A stretch of DNA of 60,090 nt from Ignavibacteria bacterium (GTDB lineage: Bacteria > Bacteroidota > Ignavibacteria > UBA10030 > SZUA-254), in assembly GCA_016178625.1 (NCBI GenBank), contig JACOSX010000055.1, positions 1-60,090 of the forward strand, read 5' to 3'. Position 1 is the stretch's first letter; every line of letters starts with the position of its first letter. Made by a program: the position numbers and the translations under genes. A model generated the notes under the pieces. The model worked only from the letters and a program-made list of their open reading frames with translations, was not told the DNA's origin and made no database searches. Positions 1-8,340 of this stretch are shown piece after piece.

Positions 1-92
1 AGTCGGTAGACTCGTAGAGGTGAGGTCTGGAGTGCCTCAGTCATTTTATATAATTTTCAAATTAGGGCACTACCTATCTTTAACCATCCTTT

Positions 93-120
93 TTGATTTC
101 CAGCAGAAATCTTTTACATT
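93..120 (+). promoter_or_regulatory. possible sigma70 promoter of the glucan phosphorylase gene
   Basis: TTGATT at 93-98 and TACATT at 115-120 are separated by 16 bases. The match is moderate. It points at the phosphorylase gene, and the hairpin at 140-159 would lie in the 5' leader. The first 160 bases of the window show no convincing gene. Confidence 0.35.
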
Positions 121-139
121 GAGCGAACGAATTTTAAGC

Positions 140-159
140 CTCGCCCTATTCAGGGCGAG
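140..159 (+). promoter_or_regulatory. perfect stem-loop just upstream of the phosphorylase start
   Basis: CTCGCCCT, loop ATTC, AGGGCGAG: an 8-bp perfect stem with a 4-base loop, ending five bases before the TTG start at 165. No U-run follows, so it is not a typical rho-independent terminator. Its position suggests a translation-control or mRNA-stability hairpin; that is inference. Confidence 0.5.
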
Positions 160-164
160 AAGGG

Positions 165-2321
165 TTGTCGTTTTACTCATTTGAAAGGAAGACATTGAAG
201 TCAGAGCATGATCTCTCAAACATTCTCAAGCGTTTAGACACACTCGCCTACAATTTATGGTGGAGCTGGAATCCACGGGCACAAGCAATCTTTGAGGAAT
301 TTTCACCACTCATCTGGGAAGCAGCAAATCACAATCCGGTCGCTGTGCGGAGACAAATCTCCGAGAGCGAGTTGCTCGCACGATTAGGAGATAAAGAGTT
401 TCGCCAGCGCGCAGTTGGGGTTCTCCACGAGTTTGAGGAGTACATGCGCCACAAGCCAAGCGGCGTTGGTGAAGCGCGGCAGCGGAAGAAGACTGATCTG
501 ATCGCATACTTCTGCGCTGAGTTTGGAATTCATGAATGCCTCCCTTTTTACTCTGGTGGGTTGGGCGTGCTCGCCGGAGATCACATGAAGTCTGCTAGCG
601 ACCTTGGTTTGCCAGTGATTGGTGTGGGTCTATTCTACCGTCAGGGGTATTTTCAACAGAGCATCGATTCGACTGGAAGTCAGCAAGAACGCTATCCCAC
701 GACGGATCCCTCGATGGTGCCAGTCGAGTTGGTGAAAGATGCTCGGGGCAAGTCTCTTCTCTGCAGTGTCACGATTGGAACGAGTGTCGTCCATTTCCAG
801 GGGTGGAAGATCAACGTCGGTCGGTGTTGCATTTATTTCCTTGACACCGACGTTCCCGAAAATGCAGAACACTTCCGCGGCTTGACAGGTCTGGCATACG
901 GAGGTGATATGAATACGCGCATTCGTCAGGAGATTGTTCTCGGAATCGGCGGCGTGCGGTTTCTGCGCGCTCTCGGCATCACACCGACGGTGTTTCACAT
1001 GAATGAAGGACACGCAGCGTTCTTGACGCTCGAATTATTGCGAGAACAACTGCAACGCGGAGTGCCGAAAGAGAAAGCGGAGGACGAAGTGCGTAAGCAG
1101 TGTGTGTTCACTACGCACACGCCGGTTCCTGCAGGACATGATCGATTTCATGCAGACTTGATTGAGTTTACTCTCCGTTCCTATGCCGACTGGATGAAAA
1201 TCACCGTCGGTCAGCTCATGGAATACGGTCAAGCACCCAAGGCGAAAGGATCTACAGAGTTTACCATGACAATCCTTGGCTTGAAGTTATCCCGTGCCGC
1301 CAATGGTGTTAGTGAGAAACATGGAGAAGTTTCCAGATTGATGTGGACTGATCTTTATCCGGGGCTCTCACCAGCCAAAGTGCCGATTGGTTACATCACA
1401 AACGGTGTTCACGTGACAAGCTGGGCTGCGACCAGGTCGTGGGAGTTCTGGGAGCGTCACAACTCACACCGATGGAAAGAACACTTAAACGATCCGAAGT
1501 TCTGGAAACATGTCGCCGACGCCGAAATCGTTTCTGACGACGAACTGTGGGCTCTCCGATACGAGCTTCGTCGTGCGCTTATCGAATTCATCCGAACGCG
1601 CGCTCGAAGCCAACACGCGTTTGGTGGTGTGACAGGCGAGGATGCCTTGTACCATTTGTTATCATTCGATGCACTAACTATTGGGTATGCGCGCCGGTTT
1701 GCACCATATAAACGGGCTCCGTTGATCTTCTCTGACCTTGCGAAGGCACAACTTCTCTTCGATGACCCCCAGCGTCCAATCCAGATCATCTATGCAGGGA
1801 AAGCCCATCCGCGCGATAACGAAGGAAAGGATTTTCTGAGGCAAGTCATCGGTATGACTCACCAGCATCCATTCTTTGGCAAAGTCATCTTCCTCGAAAA
1901 TTATGATATGAACGTTGCTAAGTACCTCGTCTCAGGTTGTGATGTGTGGTTGAACACTCCCCGGCGTCCACTTGAAGCAAGTGGCACAAGCGGTCAAAAG
2001 GTTGCCATCAATGGGGGTTTGCATCTCAGCATCCTTGATGGTTGGTGGAACGAGGCGTACAATGGTAAGAATGGTTGGTCAATTGGCGGAAAGATTGAAG
2101 ACAATATTTCACCTGAAGAGGTCGATCGCAGGGATGCAGAGTTGCTCTACACCGTTCTTTCCAATGAGGTCATCCCGATGTTTTATGAGAGGGATAAATC
2201 CGGGATCCCTCGTAAATGGATTACTCGCATCCGTCATGCTATGCGCACTATTATTCCCACATATAACACTCACCGGATGGTGCTGGAATATTCGAAGAAA
2301 TATTATTTTCCATCTAAGTGA
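165..2321 (+). CDS. glgP: alpha-glucan phosphorylase (GT35, short bacterial/archaeal type)
   Basis: Cytosolic pyridoxal-phosphate enzyme that phosphorolyses alpha-1,4-glucan to glucose-1-phosphate. The 718-residue product fits the short GlgP class and starts with the family signature YNLWWSWNP near residue 30. The PLP-binding segment EASGTSGQKVAINGG lies near the C-terminus, with the Schiff-base lysine at about K612. HMNEGHAAF and TTHTPVPAGHD are also intact. The tracked start is TTG at 165, but its purine-rich stretch abuts it with no spacing. TTG at 195, after AGGAAG, is an alternative that trims ten residues. It runs convergently with the GH31 gene and sits beside other glucan enzymes, which supports a role in storage or dietary glucan breakdown. 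I am sure of the family; the start is uncertain. Confidence 0.93.
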   Translation: MSFYSFERKTLKSEHDLSNILKRLDTLAYNLWWSWNPRAQAIFEEFSPLIWEAANHNPVAVRRQISESELLARLGDKEFRQRAVGVLHEFEEYMRHKPSGVGEARQRKKTDLIAYFCAEFGIHECLPFYSGGLGVLAGDHMKSASDLGLPVIGVGLFYRQGYFQQSIDSTGSQQERYPTTDPSMVPVELVKDARGKSLLCSVTIGTSVVHFQGWKINVGRCCIYFLDTDVPENAEHFRGLTGLAYGGDMNTRIRQEIVLGIGGVRFLRALGITPTVFHMNEGHAAFLTLELLREQLQRGVPKEKAEDEVRKQCVFTTHTPVPAGHDRFHADLIEFTLRSYADWMKITVGQLMEYGQAPKAKGSTEFTMTILGLKLSRAANGVSEKHGEVSRLMWTDLYPGLSPAKVPIGYITNGVHVTSWAATRSWEFWERHNSHRWKEHLNDPKFWKHVADAEIVSDDELWALRYELRRALIEFIRTRARSQHAFGGVTGEDALYHLLSFDALTIGYARRFAPYKRAPLIFSDLAKAQLLFDDPQRPIQIIYAGKAHPRDNEGKDFLRQVIGMTHQHPFFGKVIFLENYDMNVAKYLVSGCDVWLNTPRRPLEASGTSGQKVAINGGLHLSILDGWWNEAYNGKNGWSIGGKIEDNISPEEVDRRDAELLYTVLSNEVIPMFYERDKSGIPRKWITRIRHAMRTIIPTYNTHRMVLEYSKKYYFPSK

Positions 2322-2346
2322 TCGGATGCGGGGAAGTAATGTCTGA

Positions 2347-4824
2347 TTATTCAATAACCTCGATCCGTTGCTCGCTGAACGTATCGTCGAACTTTACCTT
2401 GAGAATCTTCATCGCGGAATCATACATCCACCCTACGCGATCTTTGTCAATATCTAAGGACGGAGATGCTTGAATCTCTTTCCTACCAATCCTGACTGAA
2501 GATGGCTTTGTGGAAATATCATTCAGTTTAATGATGATGGAACGGTGCGGAGGTCGGTATGTACCTTCCGGCTTTGCCAGAAAAACCTCATAACCTTTCG
2601 GGAGTGCCCTCATCGTAATTAACCTATTGCTGTAATCACCACGCCGATACTCAAACGAGATTCCATCGTCTTCATAAAGTGATGTCGCACCACTCGCTGC
2701 CGGATAAATCTCAAGGATAAGGGGATCGATAGGTGCTTGATCAGTGTATTGAACGATCTGTTGTGTTGGAATGATTGAACCCGCTTTAACGAAGAGCGGA
2801 ACGCGGTCAACGGGTGCGCTTACGCGCGGATAACTATTTCCGGAATATTTTCTTCCTGTCCAGTAATCGTACCAGTCATCCAGCGGAAGGCGCACGGTAC
2901 GCAGAGTTTCGCCGGGGGTGACAACAGGTGCAACAAGAAACGCATCTCCGAAAAGGAATTCCTCTTCACTCCGATACGTCTCACGATCATCTGGATAATC
3001 AAAAAACAGTGGTCGTATGACCGGCGTACCATCGACGGACGCTTTGTAGAATTGAGTATAGATGTATGGAAGAAGCTTGTATCGAAGCTCGATCGATTTC
3101 TTGTTGATTGCTTCAAACTCTTTGCCGTACTCCCACGGCTCTTTATTAGGACTATCTATTTCGGTATGGCTGCGCATCAAAGGTGTGAACACTCCCAGTT
3201 GAAGCCAGCGGGCATAAAGCTCTCCCGATGGCTTGCCGATGAATCCACCGATGTCGGTTCCTACGAATGGTTGACCTGAAATACTGAGGTTCAAACAGAT
3301 CGGGATTGCCATTGCGAGATGTTCCCACGAGCTGATATTATCGCCGGTCCATGCGGCCGCATAACGGTGTCCGCCCGCGTAGTTCGCTCGCGTCAGAACG
3401 AATGGACGTTCGCTCGGTCGGAGAATCTTTACACCTTCGTAAGTGCCGCGCGCCATCTGCATCCCAAAGATGTTGTGGTTCTTTCAATGGTCCGTCTTCA
3501 GCCCATAATCATCGTGCACAACAGTCAAGTCGAATGTTTTTGTCGGCACCTCGAAGACCGAGGGTTCATTCATATCGTTCCAGAATCCCTTGACGCCGGT
3601 CTCGACCAATTCCTTATACAGGCTACCCCACCAGGATCGAGTTTCTGATCGGGTGAAGTCCGGAAAGACGCATGGTCCTGGCCAGACTGGTCCAATGAAA
3701 TATCTGCCGTCAGGGTATTTCATAAAGTGGTCTCCCTTCAACCCTTGATTATACACCCAGTAGGAAGAATCGTTCTTAATGCCCGGATCGATGATTACAA
3801 CCATCTTGAACCCATCCTTTGCGAGATCGCTCACCATTGTCTTCGGGTCGGGAAACCGTTGCTTGTCCCATGTGAAACAGCGATAGCCGTCCATGTAATG
3901 AATATCTAAGTAGATCACATCGCACGGAATGTGTTTGGTTCGGAAATTAGATGCAATCTCTCGGACCCGCGACTCAGGGTAGTAACTCCATCGGCATTGT
4001 TGATATCCAAGTGCCCATCGTGGGGGAAGGGGCATGGTACCAACCAGCGCCGAGAACTTCTTCAAGACATCGATTGGTTTTGGACCGGCAATGAAGTAAT
4101 AATTGAGTTCACCACCATTCGCACCGAAGGAATATTGCGCGGGATGTTCTTTACCCATGTTGAACCAGGAGAAATACGTGTTATCAAGAAAGATGCCGTA
4201 TGCATTCCCGTCTCGTATCCCATAGAAGAAGGGGATTGTTTCATAGAGCGGGTCGGTATCTGCGCGGTACGCAGGGATATCAGAATTCCACATCGACATC
4301 ATCTTTCCATTCTTCAACAGCGAGCCAGCCTTTTCACCGAAACCGTAATACAGTTCGTTCTCAGGCATCGTTTTCCAGACTCCAACTTCACCTGGTGAAG
4401 CCCAGCAGATACCTTTCGAGGGTTCATCTTGATTAATTACCGTTCCCAATGTATCACAGAAGATCATCCGACATGGAGCCCGATTGATCCGAACGATCAG
4501 TCGAGTGGTGGACAGCTTAAGTTCATTTTTTGTTTCAGTCACGGAGAAGGACTGATTTCCAAGGGTCTGTCGAATAACAGCCCATGAACTATCCGGTTGG
4601 AAATGTCCGTCCGTTGATACTCTGACGCGAATGACATCAGGTGAGAGAACTGTGATTTGAATCTGCGCCGGTCGTGCCGAAATAATCAAACCATTTTTAC
4701 TTTTTTCGAAGCCATCCACAGCTCCAAGAGATCTCCACTGCCCAAAAGAAACATCAATACAGAGAAGAGTGAACGATAAGCTGGCTGCGACTAACAGGGT
4801 ATAAGGTCGTGTCATTAGCTTCAT
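2347..4824 (-). pseudogene. GH31 alpha-glucosidase interrupted by an in-frame TGA
   Basis: Two ORFs (446 and 371 residues) lie in the same reading frame and are separated only by TGA (plus-strand 3484-3486) and seven sense codons (KNHNIFG). Read through, they make one 825-residue GH31 enzyme. The N-terminus has a signal peptide (MKLMTRPYTLLVAASLSFTL, cleavage near FGQ), so the enzyme would act outside the cytoplasm. The nucleophile motif GFWNDMNEPSVF is in the first part and the acid/base region WTGDNISSWEH in the second, so neither fragment alone can be active. The site reads DH-stop-KNHN; homologues have a variable residue there, so CGA to TGA is a simple explanation. TGA ends other genes here (for example maf's neighbour at 13688). 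It follows the ABC ATPase gene by 59 bases on the same strand. The break could be a real nonsense mutation or a sequence error. Confidence 0.85.
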
Positions 4825-4883
4825 GGGAAAACCTCAGATGTTAGTGAACAGGCGGGTGAAGGTGATCGGTGGGAAGGTCAATG

Positions 4884-5984
4884 TTAGAGTGCATCGCCGG
4901 TGGATTTATCGAAGAAGTGTAGTTTGGCAGTATCGAAGTACAGGTCGACGCTCTTCCCGCTCTCTGGATGAATGTTGGCGGGGATCCGCGAGACGAATTG
5001 ATCCTGTGATGGTCCGAGTGTGAAGTACACAAAAATTTCATTGCCCACCGGTTCTGTCACGTCCACCTTTACTGTGATACCAATGCTTTTGTTATTCTGT
5101 GGCGTGGCACTGATGTGTTCAGGTCTGATGCCTACAATAACCTCTTTTTCACCATGAGGAAGGAGTCGTTCATGATGTTGCGGTAGTAGTGGCAGTTGGA
5201 AACGCATCGGAAGGATTTCACATGTCAGGGAATCACCATGCACCAGTTTTCCATCGAAGAAATTCATAGTTGGACTCCCGATAAAACCCGCAACGAATTG
5301 GTTTGCCGGTTTATTGTAGATGGAAAGGGGGGTATCGATTTGCTGAATGACGCCGTTCTTCATGACAACGATACGATCACCCATCGACATGGCTTCTACT
5401 TGATCATGTGTAACATAAATCATCGTCGTCTCAAGCCGCTTATGAAGGCGAGAGATCTCTGTCCGCATTTGGACACGAAGGTTTGCGTCCAAGTTGCTCA
5501 GCGGCTCATCGAATAAGAACACCTTGGGTCGACGGACGATCGCCCTTCCGAGTGCGACACGTTGACGCTGACCACCTGAGAGTCCTTTAGGTTTGCGTTC
5601 GATGAGTTCGCCGATGCCCAGTATTTGCGCCGCCTGATCGACACGCTGCTTGATTTCGCTCTGTGAATACTTGCGTATCTTTAAACCGAACGAAAGATTC
5701 TCATATACAGTCATATGGGGGTACAAGGCGTAGTTCTGAAAGACCATCGCAATGTCGCGATCTTTTGGGGGAACATCGTTGACGAGACGATCTTCGATAT
5801 AGATTTTTCCCTCGGAGATCTCTTCAAGTCCGGCAATCATTCGTAGCGTGGTGGATTTGCCGCATCCGGAGGGTCCCACGAGGACGACGAATTCTTTGTC
5901 CTTAATCGTGAAGTCGGCATTATTGACAACAACCGCATTGTTATCATATCGTTTAGAAACGTGTTCCAGGCGGACACTAGCCAT
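4884..5984 (-). CDS. ugpC: ABC transporter ATP-binding protein, MalK/UgpC/MsmX family
   Basis: ATPase that energises import of carbohydrates such as maltodextrin or glycerol-phosphate through a membrane permease pair. The 366 residues show Walker A GPSGCGKST (about 38-46), the signature LSGGQRQRVALGRAIVR, Walker B VFLFDEPLSNLDA and the switch H in YVTHDQ. The C-terminal third is the TOBE/regulatory domain with the IGIRPEHI motif that separates this CUT1 class from other ATPases. No permease or binding-protein gene is nearby, so it is an orphan and may serve several importers, as MsmX does. The neighbouring glucosidase, phosphorylase and GH13 genes suggest alpha-glucan oligosaccharides. A strong promoter lies 43 bases upstream of the start. 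Family certain; substrate inferred. Confidence 0.9.
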   Translation of the reverse strand: MASVRLEHVSKRYDNNAVVVNNADFTIKDKEFVVLVGPSGCGKSTTLRMIAGLEEISEGKIYIEDRLVNDVPPKDRDIAMVFQNYALYPHMTVYENLSFGLKIRKYSQSEIKQRVDQAAQILGIGELIERKPKGLSGGQRQRVALGRAIVRRPKVFLFDEPLSNLDANLRVQMRTEISRLHKRLETTMIYVTHDQVEAMSMGDRIVVMKNGVIQQIDTPLSIYNKPANQFVAGFIGSPTMNFFDGKLVHGDSLTCEILPMRFQLPLLPQHHERLLPHGEKEVIVGIRPEHISATPQNNKSIGITVKVDVTEPVGNEIFVYFTLGPSQDQFVSRIPANIHPESGKSVDLYFDTAKLHFFDKSTGDAL

Positions 5985-6026
5985 TGGGTTGTCTCGATTT
6001 TCTGAGTAGGTGATGTTGTCGCAGTC

Positions 6027-6055
6027 AATATACGTAGTCTATGCTGTAATCTCAA
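6027..6055 (-). promoter_or_regulatory. sigma70-type promoter of the ABC ATPase gene
   Basis: On the minus strand TTGAGA (6055-6050) and TATATT (6032-6027) are 17 bases apart. The start codon is at 5984, giving a leader of roughly 36 bases. It is one half of a divergent promoter region with the GH13 gene (5985-6335). Confidence 0.6.
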
Positions 6056-6187
6056 GTTCATTGCTCAGGTTTCGTCACCTTGAGAAGGTGCCTACTCTGG
6101 AAGGAGAGCGTGAAGTCATCAACAATGGCCGATGTCTCTTCATAAAATTACCATAGGATGTATCGGTCCAAATTTATTTCTTACTCC

Positions 6188-6216
6188 TTGACTTTCCAAA
6201 GAAGAATGGGTAATAT
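6188..6216 (+). promoter_or_regulatory. sigma70-type promoter of the GH13 gene
   Basis: TTGACT (6188-6193), 17-base spacer, TAATAT (6211-6216): close to consensus. It lies about 120 bases upstream of the GH13 start, leaving a long leader in which I see no clear hairpin. I see nothing else in the rest of the 350-base divergent gap. Confidence 0.65.
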
Positions 6217-6335
6217 TACACAAATTAACACCGGGGTCTTTACCACTACTAATGCACTGAATCTGTTGCAGGACGCTCTCCGTATCCCTTCTCACTTCAT
6301 CCAGAAATGGTAATCAGCGAAGTCACAACAACCCG

Positions 6336-8276
6336 ATGTCCATCAATCGTATCCTGACGAACGCCCGAGAGCATCTTCGCGAGAAGCTGGAGCCGCTCAA
6401 GCGAAAACATTTCCATTATGTAGTTCCGGATCTCTGGATTTCGGGGAGTCACGATCTAAAACACCGCACGCTGGTTAACGTTCATCCATCGCAATACTTC
6501 TTGAAGGCTCTTGATCAGATCATCGAGACAAGAGCGGTGAAGGTCCAGGGCAATCATGGAGGTGGATGGACACGCAATGCTATCATTTATAATATGTTCG
6601 TCCGGGCGACGTGCGCGTTCGACCACAACCAAAACGGCAAGCTTGATGTGCCCGTCAATGATGAGGGGTGGCGGGAGACCGGGACATTCCTGAAGGCGCT
6701 AACACTTCTCCCGTACGTGAAGTCGTTAGGAGTGAACACTATCCATCTTCTTCCTATTACATCCATCGGAGCCGACGGCAACAAAGGAACACTCGGATCA
6801 CCGTATGCCGTAAAGAATCCTTATAAGATTGACAGTACTCTGGGTGAACCCCTTATAGGGATGGGAGTAGAGGAAGAATTCAGGCTATTTGTTCACGCAG
6901 CACGTCACCTCGGCATGCGTGTCGTGGTCGAGTTTGTTTTCCGTACCTCTTCAAAGGATAGTGACTGGATTAAGGATCATCCTGAGTGGTTTTACTGGAT
7001 AAAGGAGACCATCCCTGACCGAGTGCCCGGCTCGCATGATGAGTCACAGTATGGGAACCCAATTTTTTCCCATGGTGAATTGAAGATAATTCTCGCTGCC
7101 GTTGAGAGTGGGAAGCTTGTGAACCTCCTACCACCTCACGATATCTATCGGCAGATGTTCACTGAGCCTCCAACTGCAGACGCAGTCCGATGTGAAAACG
7201 GGAAATACGTTGGAATCGTGGGAGGAGGAACGCGTGTGCGTATACCCGGAGCATTTGCCGATTGGCCCCCCGATGATACCCAGCCCCCGTGGAGTGACGT
7301 CACATATCTGAAGATGTATGACCACCCAGATTTTAACTACATTGCGTATAACACTCTTCGGATGTATGATGAGAGACTTGTACGGCGGTCACATGTTAAT
7401 GAAGCATTATGGGAGATGATCGCCGAGATCATTCCACACTATCAACATGAGTTCGGCATTGACGGAGTGATGATCGATATGGGTCACGCACTACCGAAAG
7501 AATTGAAACTTGATATGATTCGTCGCGCCCGAAGGATTAACCCTGATTTTGCATTCTGGGATGAAAGTTTTACGGTTGGCGAGAAGAGCATCCAAGAAGG
7601 CTACAATGCTGTCATCGGCTACCAATGGTGCGATCAGCACAATTCTAAAAAATTCAAGAACCTCCTTAAGCGATTCTCGACCGAGGGTTTTCCTTTGCCG
7701 TTCTTTGCCACAGCTGAAAGTCACAATACTCCAAGGGCAGCAGCGCGAAAGGGAGGAGTAACGTATTCACGGTATGCATGGGCTCTGAGTAATTTTATTC
7801 CCGCCATCCCGTTCATCCATTCGGGATTTGAGTTGGGAGAAACATTTCCGATCAATACCGGGTTGGATTTTACGAAGAAAGAACTTCAACAATTTCCCCC
7901 GGAACGGCTGCCTCTCTTTAGCCAGCATACGTACGATTGGCTTAGTAAAAGTCAATTTGTCGAATGGATCCGAACGATTTCGGCTCTCCGAAGAACATAT
8001 CATAATCTCATCATCGATGCTTCTCCTCAATCTTTTCGATGGATCGAGACAGATCAGGAGGAAGTGATTGCATTCGCCCGCGTCGACGGACGCCATGGGC
8101 TGTACTTACTTATCCTTGCAAATTCCAATATGAACGCGGCTATACAATGTTCACTCGACATTCAGTCGAAGAAGAAAAGACTGACAGACCTGTTAACCAA
8201 CAGATCACTCGAGTGTCATGCAGGAATGCTTGAAACATCATTGGCGTCGGGTCAAGTGGGCGTGTTTGAGTTATGA
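6336..8276 (+). CDS. GH13-like alpha-amylase-family protein with altered catalytic motifs
   Basis: A 646-residue cytosolic protein (no signal peptide) with the (beta/alpha)8 features of GH13. YVKSLGVNTIHLLPI is the usual barrel entry, GIDGVMIDMGHALP is region II with candidate nucleophile D381, and FAFWDESF is region III with acid/base E410. Three hallmarks deviate. Region II has Met where nearly all GH13 have Arg (GxRxD becomes GVMID). Region I lacks the DxVxNH His (VVVEFVFRT). Region IV reads AESHNTPRA, with Asn in place of the transition-state Asp. The NTP motif recalls GlgE-type maltosyltransferases, but overall similarity is not clear to me. It may be a divergent transglycosylase or a non-catalytic glucan-binding protein. 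Location beside glgP and the glucosidase supports alpha-glucan chemistry. Confidence 0.75.
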   Translation: MSINRILTNAREHLREKLEPLKRKHFHYVVPDLWISGSHDLKHRTLVNVHPSQYFLKALDQIIETRAVKVQGNHGGGWTRNAIIYNMFVRATCAFDHNQNGKLDVPVNDEGWRETGTFLKALTLLPYVKSLGVNTIHLLPITSIGADGNKGTLGSPYAVKNPYKIDSTLGEPLIGMGVEEEFRLFVHAARHLGMRVVVEFVFRTSSKDSDWIKDHPEWFYWIKETIPDRVPGSHDESQYGNPIFSHGELKIILAAVESGKLVNLLPPHDIYRQMFTEPPTADAVRCENGKYVGIVGGGTRVRIPGAFADWPPDDTQPPWSDVTYLKMYDHPDFNYIAYNTLRMYDERLVRRSHVNEALWEMIAEIIPHYQHEFGIDGVMIDMGHALPKELKLDMIRRARRINPDFAFWDESFTVGEKSIQEGYNAVIGYQWCDQHNSKKFKNLLKRFSTEGFPLPFFATAESHNTPRAAARKGGVTYSRYAWALSNFIPAIPFIHSGFELGETFPINTGLDFTKKELQQFPPERLPLFSQHTYDWLSKSQFVEWIRTISALRRTYHNLIIDASPQSFRWIETDQEEVIAFARVDGRHGLYLLILANSNMNAAIQCSLDIQSKKKRLTDLLTNRSLECHAGMLETSLASGQVGVFEL

Positions 8277-8340
8277 CAATGGTAAAGCACATTGCCAACA
8301 TCAGCAAAAACGAATCACCTCGCCTGTGTTGAACTGCATA

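Noticed and set aside
1-44. Minus-strand ORF starting MTEALQTSPLRVYR and leaving the window
   Set aside because: Only 14 codons are visible and no ribosome site precedes it; possible gene start but unsupported.
3484-3486. TGA in the GH31 gene as selenocysteine or a reassigned Trp codon
   Set aside because: The site is a variable position in GH31, no convincing selenocysteine hairpin was seen after it, and TGA is a normal stop for several genes here.
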